This document shows positions 43,506-51,903 of a DNA stretch of 64,000 nucleotides, in pieces. The DNA lies in the NCBI RefSeq assembly GCF_002797895.1, contig NZ_PGES01000001.1, forward strand, positions 4,154,001-4,218,000, given 5' to 3'. The position numbers were made by a program, and so were the translations under genes. Numbering within the stretch: position 1 is the stretch's first letter; every line of letters begins with the position of its first letter. Below the pieces are notes generated by a model, which saw only the letters and a list, made by a program, of their open reading frames with translations, ran no database searches and was not told where the DNA came from. Source of the DNA: Janthinobacterium sp. 67. Lineage in GTDB: Bacteria > Pseudomonadota > Gammaproteobacteria > Burkholderiales > Burkholderiaceae_D.

Positions 43506-45065
43506 CTATGTGTGACTGCTGGAGCGGTAACCGATCCGAAAGCCGCCCCAGTGCTTGCCCTCGACGTGGATGGGCACGGACAAATCGTGCATGACCTCGC
43601 CCGTGTCGCGTTTATACGTCTGCAACAGGAAGGCCTTGGTGTTGCTGCCGCAGCGCTTGCCCGTGCGGTCGCTGAAGATGCGCTTGGTGCGGTTATTGAC
43701 CATATCGGTGGCGTAGTCGCCCGTCAGCGGCTGCGAAAACTTCTTGTTATGCGTTGGGAAATAGCCATTGTTGTCGACGGCGCCCGCATACGCCAAATGG
43801 GGCAGGGCGGCCAGCACGCCTTCCTGCAGGTCGGGCAGCACCTTGTCCGTAAACGCGTCGAACTTCGTGTTGTGCTTGGGCGGATTCGTGTTCGGAATGG
43901 GCCGGTAATGGCGGTCGAACAGGGCTTCGCGCGTGATGCGGCCCGACGCGATCGCTTGTTCGAACAATTTTCCCACGTCGCGCGCGGCGCGCTGGGCCGC
44001 CTCGCGGATCTCGTCGTGCGGCGTCGCCACGCTCGATTCGCCGAGGGCGCCGGCGATCACTTCGGCCCGCTCGGCCAGGGCCATGGCCGACTGCGTGGCG
44101 CGCGGCAATTCGGCATTGGTCGACAGCATGCTGTCGCGGATTTGCAGGATGGCGTCGGCGATCACTTGGGTCGTATCGACGTGTTCGCGCGAGGCTTGGG
44201 CGATTTGCCCGATCTCGTCTTCCGATTCGCCCGACGATTGCTCGATATGGCTCAGTGAGGCATGTACGCTTTCCACATTGCGCGCCGCTTCCGTGACGCC
44301 GGCCGCCAGCGAACTCATGCCCCGCGCGGCCTTTTCCGACTGTTCATTGATTTCGCGCACCATCACGCTGATTTCATCGGAAGCCTCCTTGGTGCGCTGC
44401 GCCAATTGCCGCACTTCACCGGCCACGACGGCAAAACCGCGGCCGTGTTCGCCGGCACGGGCCGCTTCAATGGCGGCGTTCAGCGCCAGCAAGTTGGTAC
44501 GCGCGGAAATATCGGAAATGGCTTCCGTAAAGCCCGTGATGCGTTTGGATTTTTCCTGCAGGCTCAGCATGGTGCTGGACGCGCCTTGCGCCTCCTCGCG
44601 GGCATGATTGATGCGGCGCAAGCCCTGGTCCACTTCGGCGCGCGCCGCCACGCTTTCCACGCGCACGCCGGCCGCCACCTTGGCGGCCCGCTCCGCATTG
44701 GCGGCGATCTTTTCCGTCATTGCGGCATTTTGTACGGAACTGTCGGCAATGTCGCTGGCCGTGCGCACGTCGAGTTCCACCTTCTGTTTGACGGAATCGA
44801 CAAAATACGAGGTTTCCGCCGCGCCGATCATGATGGCGTCGATGGCATTGCCCACCGTGTCGGCGAACTGGTGCAAACCCGGTTCGCCGCGTGGACGGCC
44901 GGCAAACGCCAGCAGCGCGGCGCCGATGGCGGCGGCCACGCAGGCAATCAAATAAGGATGGTCGCCGCCCGACAGCAGCAACAGATAAGCCAGGCAACAG
45001 GCCACGGCCATCGCCAGGATCGTGAATACAAAGAAACGCACCAGCTGATGCTGCAACTGCTTCAT
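43506..45065 (-). CDS. methyl-accepting chemotaxis protein with C-terminal sensor domain
   Basis: A 519-residue receptor from the ATG at 45065 (GGGGGAC upstream). Two membrane helices lie at residues about 8-30 and 37-55 with almost no periplasmic loop. A cytoplasmic coiled coil follows, with the signalling hairpin tip [20 protein letters not shown] (near 195) and [18 protein letters not shown]. The last 150 residues ([15 protein letters not shown], and HWGGFRIGY near the end) look like a PAS/Cache-type sensing fold placed after the signalling domain, the reverse of the usual order. It probably senses a cytoplasmic signal. Confidence 0.88.
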   Translation of the reverse strand: MKQLQHQLVRFFVFTILAMAVACCLAYLLLLSGGDHPYLIACVAAAIGAALLAFAGRPRGEPGLHQFADTVGNAIDAIMIGAAETSYFVDSVKQKVELDVRTASDIADSSVQNAAMTEKIAANAERAAKVAAGVRVESVAARAEVDQGLRRINHAREEAQGASSTMLSLQEKSKRITGFTEAISDISARTNLLALNAAIEAARAGEHGRGFAVVAGEVRQLAQRTKEASDEISVMVREINEQSEKAARGMSSLAAGVTEAARNVESVHASLSHIEQSSGESEDEIGQIAQASREHVDTTQVIADAILQIRDSMLSTNAELPRATQSAMALAERAEVIAGALGESSVATPHDEIREAAQRAARDVGKLFEQAIASGRITREALFDRHYRPIPNTNPPKHNTKFDAFTDKVLPDLQEGVLAALPHLAYAGAVDNNGYFPTHNKKFSQPLTGDYATDMVNNRTKRIFSDRTGKRCGSNTKAFLLQTYKRDTGEVMHDLSVPIHVEGKHWGGFRIGYRSSSHT

Positions 45066-45268
45066 TTGTCCCCCGCTGCGCGAACCCGTCACGTCCCGGG
45101 AGGGACGTGCTGTGGCCGTATGCGGGTGGGCACGATTGCCCACCTTGCACCCTGAACACAACGTCTGCGCGTGTTTTCAGGCCGGCTACCGGATAGCAGA
45201 ATTGTAGTTCTACCCTACAACATTTGTTCCGATAGCTCAATCAGAAAAACGGGGCCGCTACACCAGGG

Positions 45269-45724
45269 TCACTTAATTGGCAATTTGGTGGTGTTTTTGA
45301 CCTCTTCCATGACAGCATAAGTGTGGGTTTCCCGCACACCTTTCTGCAGCAAGGTCTTGCCCAGGAATTCGCGGTAGGCGGCCATATCCTTGACGCGCGC
45401 CTTGACCAGGTAATCGAAACCGCCGGCAACCATATGACATTCCAGTACCTCTGGAATGATTTGTACGCTATGCTTGAAGGCGTCGAACACTTCCGGTGTC
45501 GTGCGATCGAGCACCACTTCGATGAACACCAGCAACGATACGTCGAGCAGCTGCGGGTTCAACTGGGCCGTATAGCCCATGATGTAACCGGATTCGTGCA
45601 ACTTGCGCACGCGCTCCAGACAGGCCGCCGGCGACAGGTTCACGCGCGCGGCCAGCTCCACATTGCTGATGCGTCCATCGCTCTGCAATTCCATCAAGAT
45701 TTTCTTACTGATCTTGTCCAGCAT
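45269..45724 (-). CDS. Lrp/AsnC-family regulator, likely PutR
   Basis: A 151-residue regulator (ATG at 45724, GGGGGT seven bases upstream). HTH: LDKISKKILMELQSDG, VNLSPAACLERVRKLHESGY. Ligand domain: CHMVAGGFDYLVKARVKDM. It is divergent from putA across 207 bases that include AT-rich tracts. In many proteobacteria such a regulator (PutR) activates putA in response to proline, which fits here because this PutA lacks its own DNA-binding domain. Confidence 0.88.
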   Translation of the reverse strand: MLDKISKKILMELQSDGRISNVELAARVNLSPAACLERVRKLHESGYIMGYTAQLNPQLLDVSLLVFIEVVLDRTTPEVFDAFKHSVQIIPEVLECHMVAGGFDYLVKARVKDMAAYREFLGKTLLQKGVRETHTYAVMEEVKNTTKLPIK

Positions 45725-45931
45725 TACCATCACCCCCAAATTAATATTATTTGGTTAAATTGTCGCATCAAAAACTATCTATTGCTAGTCCCCTGTATTA
45801 CCAGAATTAATCCATAAGAATCCCCTTTACAATCGAATCATCTTAACGTCCGACTTTCTGTATTTTTTTGCACCAAAAAAGAGCAAGAATTACGGCAGTT
45901 TTCGTCCCCATTTTCCTTGTAAAGAGCACTT

Positions 45932-48900
45932 ATGCACCCTGCAGGCCCCTCGGCTTTTACCCCGATTCCTTTTGCTGCGTTCCAGGCAGAAATCCTGCCC
46001 GAAGCGACTCCACAACGCGCCGCCATCACCGCCGCCTATAGGCGCGACGAGGTTTCCGCGGTGCAGTGGCTGTTGCAACAAGTGCGCCCCAGCAGCACCG
46101 AAACGACGGCCGAAGGACAAGCGCTGGCGCACCGCCTGGTCTCGAACGTGCGCCAAAAACGCACACGCGCGTCCGGCGTCGATGCACTGATGCACGAGTT
46201 CTCACTATCGTCGGAAGAGGGTGTTGCATTAATGTGTCTGGCTGAAGCGCTGTTGCGTATACCCGACAGTCAGACGGCCGACCGTTTGATCGCCGACAAA
46301 ATCAGCAAGGGCGACTGGAAGAAACACCTGGGCGAATCGCCATCGCTGTTCGTCAACGCGGCCACCTGGGGCTTGCTGATTACGGGCAAACTGGTCAGTA
46401 CCAGCAGCGAATCGGGCCTCGGTTCGGCCATGACCAAGCTCATCGCCAAAGGCGGCGAACCGCTGATCCGCAAGGGCGTCGACCTGGCCATGCGCATGCT
46501 GGGCAACCAGTTTGTTACAGGTCAAACCATCGAAGAAGCGTTGAAAAACAGCCGCGAGAATGAAACGCGCGGCTACCGTTACTCGTACGACATGCTGGGC
46601 GAGGCGGCCCTGACGCAGCAGGACGCGGCCAACTACTACGCCTCGTACGAAACGGCGATCCACGCGATCGGCAAGGCATCGAACGGCCGCGGCATCCGCA
46701 ACGGTCCCGGCATTTCCGTGAAACTGTCGGCCCTGCACGCGCGCTACAGCCGCGCCCAGCGCACCCGCGTCATGGAAGAATTGCTGCCGAAAGTCAAAGC
46801 GCTGCTGTTGCTGGCCAAACAGTACAACATCGGCTTCAACATCGATGCGGAAGAAACGGACCGCCTGGAACTGTCGCTCGATTTGATGGAAGCATTGGCC
46901 TTTGATGCGGATCTGGCCGGCTTCGACGGCATCGGCTACGTGGTGCAGGCGTATCAAAAACGCTGCCCGTTCGCCATCGATTTCCTGATCGACCTGGCGC
47001 ACCGCAGCGGCCGCAAGTTCATGGTGCGCCTGGTCAAGGGCGCGTATTGGGATGCGGAAATCAAACGCGCCCAAGTCGATGGCCAGGAAGGCTATCCCGT
47101 CTACACGCGCAAGGTCTACACGGACGTCTCTTACCTCGTGTGCGCGCAAAAACTGCTGGCAGCGAGCAGCCTGATCTATCCACAATTTGCCACGCACAAC
47201 GCGCAAACCCTGTCGACCATTTATACCTGGGCGAAACGCGACGGCATCACCGATTACGAATTCCAGTGCCTGCACGGCATGGGCGAGACCCTGTACGACC
47301 AGGTCGTCGGTCCTGACAAACTGAATAAGCCGTGCCGCATCTACGCGCCCGTCGGCTCGCATGAAACCCTGCTGGCCTACCTGGTGCGCCGCCTGCTGGA
47401 AAACGGCGCCAACTCGTCGTTCGTCAATCAGATCGTCGACGAAAGCGTGGCCATCGATAGCCTGATCCGCGATCCACTCGAGCAGGCGCGCCTGCAGGGC
47501 GGCTTGCCGCACCCGTCGATTCCGCTGCCGCTGGACATGTTTGGCAGCGAACGCAAGAACTCGGCCGGCCTGGACCTGTCGAATGAAGACACCTTGCGCA
47601 CCCTGGCCACGGGCCTGGCGCAGCAGCAGACCTGGCAGGCGGCGCCGCTGATCGATGGCGCCGTCAGCCTGAATACGCCCATGCAAATCATCCACAATCC
47701 GGCCCAGCACGACGATGTCGTGGGCAAGGTCATGGAAGCGGGCCCGGCCGACGTGGAAACGGCGCTGGCCAGCGCCAGCGCGTATGCCATGGATTGGCAA
47801 ACCACGGAACCGTCGGTCCGCGCGCAAGCCTTGCAGCGCGCCGCCGACCTGTTCGAGGAACACCACATCGAGCTGATGGCCCTGGCCGTGCGCGAAGCGG
47901 GCAAGTCCCTGCCGAACGCGATCGCGGAAATCCGCGAAGCCGTCGACTTCCTGCGCTACTACGCGGCGCAGGTGGAACACGCGCCAAATACCCTGGCGCT
48001 CGGTCCCGTCACCTGCATCAGCCCGTGGAACTTCCCGCTGGCCATCTTTACGGGCCAGCTGGCCGCCGCCCTGGCAGCAGGCAACGTGGTACTGGCCAAG
48101 CCTGCCGAGCAGACGCCGCTGATCGCCCACCGCGCCGTGCAATTGCTGCACATGGCGGGCGTGCCGCGCGGTGCGCTGCAATTTTTGCCCGGCAGCGGAG
48201 AAGTCGTTGGCGCCGGCCTGTGCAATGACGCGCGCGTCAGAGGCGTGATTTTCACGGGCTCGACGGAAGTGGCGCAATTGATCAACCGCAACCTGGCCGC
48301 GCGCGCCGTGGCTGAGGGCATCGATATTCCCCTGATCGCCGAAACGGGTGGCCAGAATGCCCTGATCGTCGATTCGTCCGCCTTGCCGGAGCAAGTGGTG
48401 CAGGACGTGATGTCGTCCGCTTTCGACAGCGCCGGCCAGCGCTGCTCGGCCTTGCGCGTGCTGTTCCTGCAAGCGGAAATCGCCGACAAGACCATCCACA
48501 TGCTCAAGGGCGCCATGCAGGAATTGCGCGTGGGTAATCCTGACCGCCTGGCCACCGATATCGGTCCCGTCATCGATGCGGAAGCGCAAGGTAACTTGCT
48601 AGCCCACATCAACAAGATGAAGACCGTGGCCCTCGACCATTATTCGCTCGATTTGCCGACCGTCAAAGGCACGTTTGTCGCCCCGACCGTGCTGGAAATC
48701 AAGTCGCTGGAACAATTGACGCAGGAAGTCTTCGGCCCCGTGCTGCACGTGATCCGCTACAAGCGCTCCGAACTGCCGCAACTGGTGCAATCGATCAACG
48801 ACAGCGGTTACGGTCTGACTCTGGGCATCCATACGCGCATCGATGAAACCATAGCTTTCATCACCAAGCGCGCGCATGTGGGCAATATTTATGTGAACCG

Positions 48901-49585
48901 CAACATCGTTGGCGCCGTTGTCGGCGTGCAGCCGTTCGGCGGCGAAGGCAAATCCGGAACCGGCCCCAAGGCGGGCGGCCCCCTGTACCTGAAGCGCCTG
49001 CAGCGCAATGCGCCGGCCGGCGCGCAGCACCAGCGCCAGGCGCCGCCAGCGCTCGACGCGCTGACCGTGTGGGCAAAGATGCATGGCCACGACAAGGTAG
49101 AGCAACTGGCGCAGGAATACGCGCGCACGACCTTGCTGGGCAGCACCACCGTCTTGCCAGGCCCGACCGGCGAACGCAATACCCTGAGCTTTGCCTCGCG
49201 CGGCACGATTTTGTGCGCAGCGGCGACCTCGGGAACGCTGATGAACCAGCTGGCGGCCGTCCTGGCCACCGGTAACCAGGCCCTCGTGCTGGCGCAGGCA
49301 CCGGATCTGATCCCGGGCGACTTGCCGGCCGCGCTGAAGGACCGCATCCAGATCATTACGAGTCTGGAGTCGGTCAAGCATGATTTCCAGATCGCCATGA
49401 TCGAGCCTGGCCTCGATGTGCAGCTCAAACCGCTGCTGGCGGCACGGGACGGGGCCTTGGTGGCCACGATTGCGACCACGCAGGACGGGGCCATCCCCCT
49501 GTGGCGTCTGGTTGCTGAGCGGGCGCTGTGCGTGAATACGACGGCGGCAGGCGGTAACGCGAGTTTAATGATGCTCAGTGTCTAA
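45932..49585 (+). CDS. putA: bifunctional proline dehydrogenase/P5C dehydrogenase
   Basis: A 1217-residue enzyme that oxidises proline to glutamate. The PRODH barrel (about 180-480) contains RLVKGAYWDAEIKRAQ and the FAD-contact helix SIYTWAKRD-like segment. The P5CDH half (about 560-1040) has CISPWNFPLAIFTGQ, ETGGQNALIVDSS and the catalytic AGQRCSALR (Cys838). A further C-terminal domain ends the chain. The N terminus lacks the ribbon-helix-helix domain of E. coli PutA (1320 residues), so it is not a self-repressor; the divergent Lrp gene probably regulates it. Confidence 0.96.
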   Translation: MHPAGPSAFTPIPFAAFQAEILPEATPQRAAITAAYRRDEVSAVQWLLQQVRPSSTETTAEGQALAHRLVSNVRQKRTRASGVDALMHEFSLSSEEGVALMCLAEALLRIPDSQTADRLIADKISKGDWKKHLGESPSLFVNAATWGLLITGKLVSTSSESGLGSAMTKLIAKGGEPLIRKGVDLAMRMLGNQFVTGQTIEEALKNSRENETRGYRYSYDMLGEAALTQQDAANYYASYETAIHAIGKASNGRGIRNGPGISVKLSALHARYSRAQRTRVMEELLPKVKALLLLAKQYNIGFNIDAEETDRLELSLDLMEALAFDADLAGFDGIGYVVQAYQKRCPFAIDFLIDLAHRSGRKFMVRLVKGAYWDAEIKRAQVDGQEGYPVYTRKVYTDVSYLVCAQKLLAASSLIYPQFATHNAQTLSTIYTWAKRDGITDYEFQCLHGMGETLYDQVVGPDKLNKPCRIYAPVGSHETLLAYLVRRLLENGANSSFVNQIVDESVAIDSLIRDPLEQARLQGGLPHPSIPLPLDMFGSERKNSAGLDLSNEDTLRTLATGLAQQQTWQAAPLIDGAVSLNTPMQIIHNPAQHDDVVGKVMEAGPADVETALASASAYAMDWQTTEPSVRAQALQRAADLFEEHHIELMALAVREAGKSLPNAIAEIREAVDFLRYYAAQVEHAPNTLALGPVTCISPWNFPLAIFTGQLAAALAAGNVVLAKPAEQTPLIAHRAVQLLHMAGVPRGALQFLPGSGEVVGAGLCNDARVRGVIFTGSTEVAQLINRNLAARAVAEGIDIPLIAETGGQNALIVDSSALPEQVVQDVMSSAFDSAGQRCSALRVLFLQAEIADKTIHMLKGAMQELRVGNPDRLATDIGPVIDAEAQGNLLAHINKMKTVALDHYSLDLPTVKGTFVAPTVLEIKSLEQLTQEVFGPVLHVIRYKRSELPQLVQSINDSGYGLTLGIHTRIDETIAFITKRAHVGNIYVNRNIVGAVVGVQPFGGEGKSGTGPKAGGPLYLKRLQRNAPAGAQHQRQAPPALDALTVWAKMHGHDKVEQLAQEYARTTLLGSTTVLPGPTGERNTLSFASRGTILCAAATSGTLMNQLAAVLATGNQALVLAQAPDLIPGDLPAALKDRIQIITSLESVKHDFQIAMIEPGLDVQLKPLLAARDGALVATIATTQDGAIPLWRLVAERALCVNTTAAGGNASLMMLSV

Positions 49586-49607
49586 CATTTAAGCAGGCAG
49601 TCAACGT

Positions 49608-49638
49608 AAAAGGGCAGAACCAGTGGTTCTGCCCTTTT
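49608..49638. terminator. terminator between putA and mtnN
   Basis: AAAAGGGCAGAACCA (49608-49622) and TGGTTCTGCCCTTTT (49624-49638) are perfect 15-base arms. The T-run continues on the plus strand (terminating putA) and the A-run serves the convergent mtnN. Confidence 0.92.
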
Positions 49639-49659
49639 TTATACACGCTGGCTGAAAAA

Positions 49660-50436
49660 TCAGCCAGCCAGGCGCTGGCACAATTGCTGGATCACCGTCA
49701 ACGCGTACGGCGAGGCGACGGTTTGCACGAAGCGCATGAAGTCGACGGCCGCCTCTTCGTTGGCATTGTCGGAAATGGTGCGCATGACCGTAAACGGCAC
49801 GCCCAGTTCAAAACACACTTGCGCCACGGCAGCGCCTTCCATTTCGACGGCCAGCAGGTCGGGGATATCAACTTTCAGCTGGTGCAGATGCGCGGCGCTG
49901 TTGATGAACTGGTCGCCGCTGGCGATCAGGCCGCGGTGCACTCGCGCATGCTGCAAGCCAAATGCCGCGATATCTGCCGCCTTGAGCACGCTCGACACAT
50001 CGTCACGCAGGAAATCTTCCGCGGCGCCAGCCAGCTGCGTGCTCAGTTCCAGGTCCGTGGCAAAGCGCTGCAAGCCCGTCAGAGGCACTTCGAAGCGGGG
50101 AAACAGGGGGCGCGCGTCCATATCGTGCTGCAACAGCGCTTCGGCCACGACGATATCGCCGACTTTCACGCGCTTATCCCCACTGCCGGCTACGCCGGTG
50201 AAGACGATGTGGGTAACTCCGTACTTTTCCACAAGGATAGAAGCTGTCATGGCAGCGGCAACCTTGCCCAGACGCGACAGGACGCACACAGCGTCGATAT
50301 TCCACAGGGTTCCCAGGGTGTAGTCGCGCATGCCGTGCGAACGCCTCTGGGGGCCCTGCATGGCTTCTACCAGCCCTTGCTGTTCTTCGTGCAAGGCACT
50401 GATGATGCCTAAACGCATTTTTTTGTGTGAATTCAT
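49660..50436 (-). CDS. mtnN: 5'-methylthioadenosine/S-adenosylhomocysteine nucleosidase
   Basis: A 258-residue nucleosidase that splits MTA and SAH, removing inhibitors of methylation and recycling methionine. MRLGIISALHEEQQGLVEAM is the standard start, FTGVAGSGDKRVKVGDIVVA lies near 80-100, GDQFI near 170, VEMEGAAVAQVCFELGVPF near 200, and ISDNANEEAAVDF near 225 holds the catalytic Asp. The ATG at 50436 is used; one at 50418 (MRLG) matches most family starts better. Upstream lies the 1.4-kb origin-like region. Confidence 0.93.
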   Translation of the reverse strand: MNSHKKMRLGIISALHEEQQGLVEAMQGPQRRSHGMRDYTLGTLWNIDAVCVLSRLGKVAAAMTASILVEKYGVTHIVFTGVAGSGDKRVKVGDIVVAEALLQHDMDARPLFPRFEVPLTGLQRFATDLELSTQLAGAAEDFLRDDVSSVLKAADIAAFGLQHARVHRGLIASGDQFINSAAHLHQLKVDIPDLLAVEMEGAAVAQVCFELGVPFTVMRTISDNANEEAAVDFMRFVQTVASPYALTVIQQLCQRLAG

Positions 50437-50540
50437 GCTGTTTTTACAGGTTTTTTGAATTGCAAAACGGTTTACACGGTGAAAACAGCCGTTTCGACGA
50501 CTTTTCCACCGTTCGCGTTTGTCTCTGTGTTTTAAATAAA

Positions 50541-50751
50541 GATGTATACATAAAAATAGTAGTGATAGTAAACGGCCATTTTTTTGTGGATAAGTCGGTA
50601 TACCATCGAAAAATCATCGACTTAGCCCACAAAAAAGTAGGCGCACAAGCATTGTATCTACGGAGGACTTGTTTGGGATAAAAATTGGGCTGTGGACAAA
50701 GATCGACTTTTCCCACATCTCATCCTGTGGATATGCAGGCACTTATCCACA
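50541..50751. repeat. origin-like unit A
   Basis: TATACA at 50545-50550; trio-like ATAGTAGTGATAGTAAACGG at 50556-50575; exact DnaA box TGTGGATAA at 50585-50593; TGTGGACAA at 50691-50699; then TTTCCCACA 50709-50717, TGTGGATAT 50726-50734 and TTATCCACA 50743-50751, each step 17 bases. Confidence 0.7.
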
Positions 50752-51000
50752 CCGCGAAGCAAAAATCATGGCTTTTCTTGCTGTAGTGGCATGTTTGACG
50801 TGTTTCGTCAGCATGGGATCTTGTCTGGCAATGAACGTTGAGCGACCACGAGCACTGTTCTTTCACGGAGGCTGGCATCGAGGTGATTCCTGGAAGACGG
50901 TTTGGCAGTGGGTCGCGATGTCGCCGTTGGGCTTTTTTTTTGACGCTTTTTGCATGCTTTTTGGAAATATCCCCGGACTGTCGCTTTTTTTGTCGGTTTA

Positions 51001-51215
51001 CAATAGATCTATATATAAAAATAGTAGTAATAGTAAACGGGTTTTTTTCTGTGGATAAGTCGCTTTTTTTCAACAGGATCAACTGTTTACGCGCAAAATA
51101 AAGCGTGCATAATCGCTGTATCACGCGAGGAGCAAAATTGTATAAAATGCGGACCTGTGCAAAAGTTCGTGTTTACGCACAAGTCATCCTGTGGATATCA
51201 AGTGACTTATCCACA
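51001..51215. repeat. origin-like unit B
   Basis: TATATA at 51011-51016; trio-like ATAGTAGTAATAGTAAACGG at 51021-51040; exact DnaA box TGTGGATAA at 51050-51058; then TTACGCACA 51173-51181, TGTGGATAT 51190-51198 and TTATCCACA 51207-51215, each step 17 bases. Confidence 0.7.
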
Positions 51216-51484
51216 ATCGTTTCAAATTCCCCTTTTTTCGACATCGAACCGCCTGCTGGCACTGTGCCTGCTCAGGTCTGTTGACGTTTCCATTTTGCAA
51301 AACGGTTTGGCAGTGCTGTGTGCGTGATGTTGGCCGCGCCGGTTTTCGTCGCGCAGTTGTTGGCGCGATTTTTTTTGTCGGCCAAAGCCGCTGCCCGGGT
51401 TTTTTTTGAAGACAGGCTTGCGAACGTTCTTCAAGGCGTATGGCAGGCATAGCGCGCGTTGTCGGGTTTACCTTAACAAGTTCG

Positions 51485-51690
51485 TATACAAGAATAGTAA
51501 TAGTAGTTAACGGACACATCTTCTGTGGATAAGTGCCGATTTATCCTTGTAAACAATCGCTTGGCGTACGGATAAGCGCTGAGTAAGCGTTGTATCTGCC
51601 TGGGATGGTTTCTGGACAAAAAAAAGCCGCCGAAAAAAATTTTCGTTTACGCACATATCGTACCTGTGGATATCCATATGGTTATCCACA
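51485..51690. repeat. origin-like unit C
   Basis: TATACA at 51485-51490; trio-like ATAGTAATAGTAGTTAACGG at 51494-51513; exact DnaA box TGTGGATAA at 51524-51532; then TTACGCACA 51647-51655, TGTGGATAT 51665-51673 and TTATCCACA 51682-51690, at steps of 18 and 17 bases. Confidence 0.7.
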
Positions 51691-51903
51691 GTCCGCAAGC
51701 CCCTGGCTTGATGCTTTTTTTACCTTGCCGTGACGCTTGTTCGTATCCCAGGCAACGATTAATGTCGCCCTGGCACGGCACTGGTGGTAATCTCAAGGCG
51801 GCTCAGCAGCCATGCATGCATGAAAAAAGACAGACTCTGGTAGCGGAGCGCGGTGGGGAGACACGCCGCGCGACAGCTTGATGGCATACCGAAAGGAGCT
51901 TCA

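Larger units (their letters stand above)
50530..51690. other. triplicated origin-like region: DnaA-trio units and DnaA boxes
   Basis: From 50437 to 51903 there is no convincing gene. Three units about 470 bp apart each read: AT-rich TATACA/TATATA tract, a 20-base TAG-repeat ending ACGG, 9-10 bases, TGTGGATAA; then after 100-130 bases three more DnaA-like boxes at 17-18 base steps, the last two inverted. On the complementary strand the order is DnaA box, GC block, CTA-repeat (3'-GAT-5' trios), AT tract, the arrangement of the B. subtilis basal unwinding system. The region contains at least six exact TTATCCACA/TGTGGATAA boxes. Whether it is the chromosome's oriC is unproven. Confidence 0.72.

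Noticed and set aside
50669..51058. 129-codon plus-strand frame in the origin-like region
   Set aside because: It runs across DnaA boxes and the TAG repeat, has no ribosome site and encodes no recognisable protein; the antisense frames there are equally unconvincing.
51853..51903. ATG-started N-terminal extension of the GMC oxidoreductase
   Set aside because: The TTG at 51904 has a near-ideal ribosome site and gives the family's usual N terminus; the extension has no similarity.
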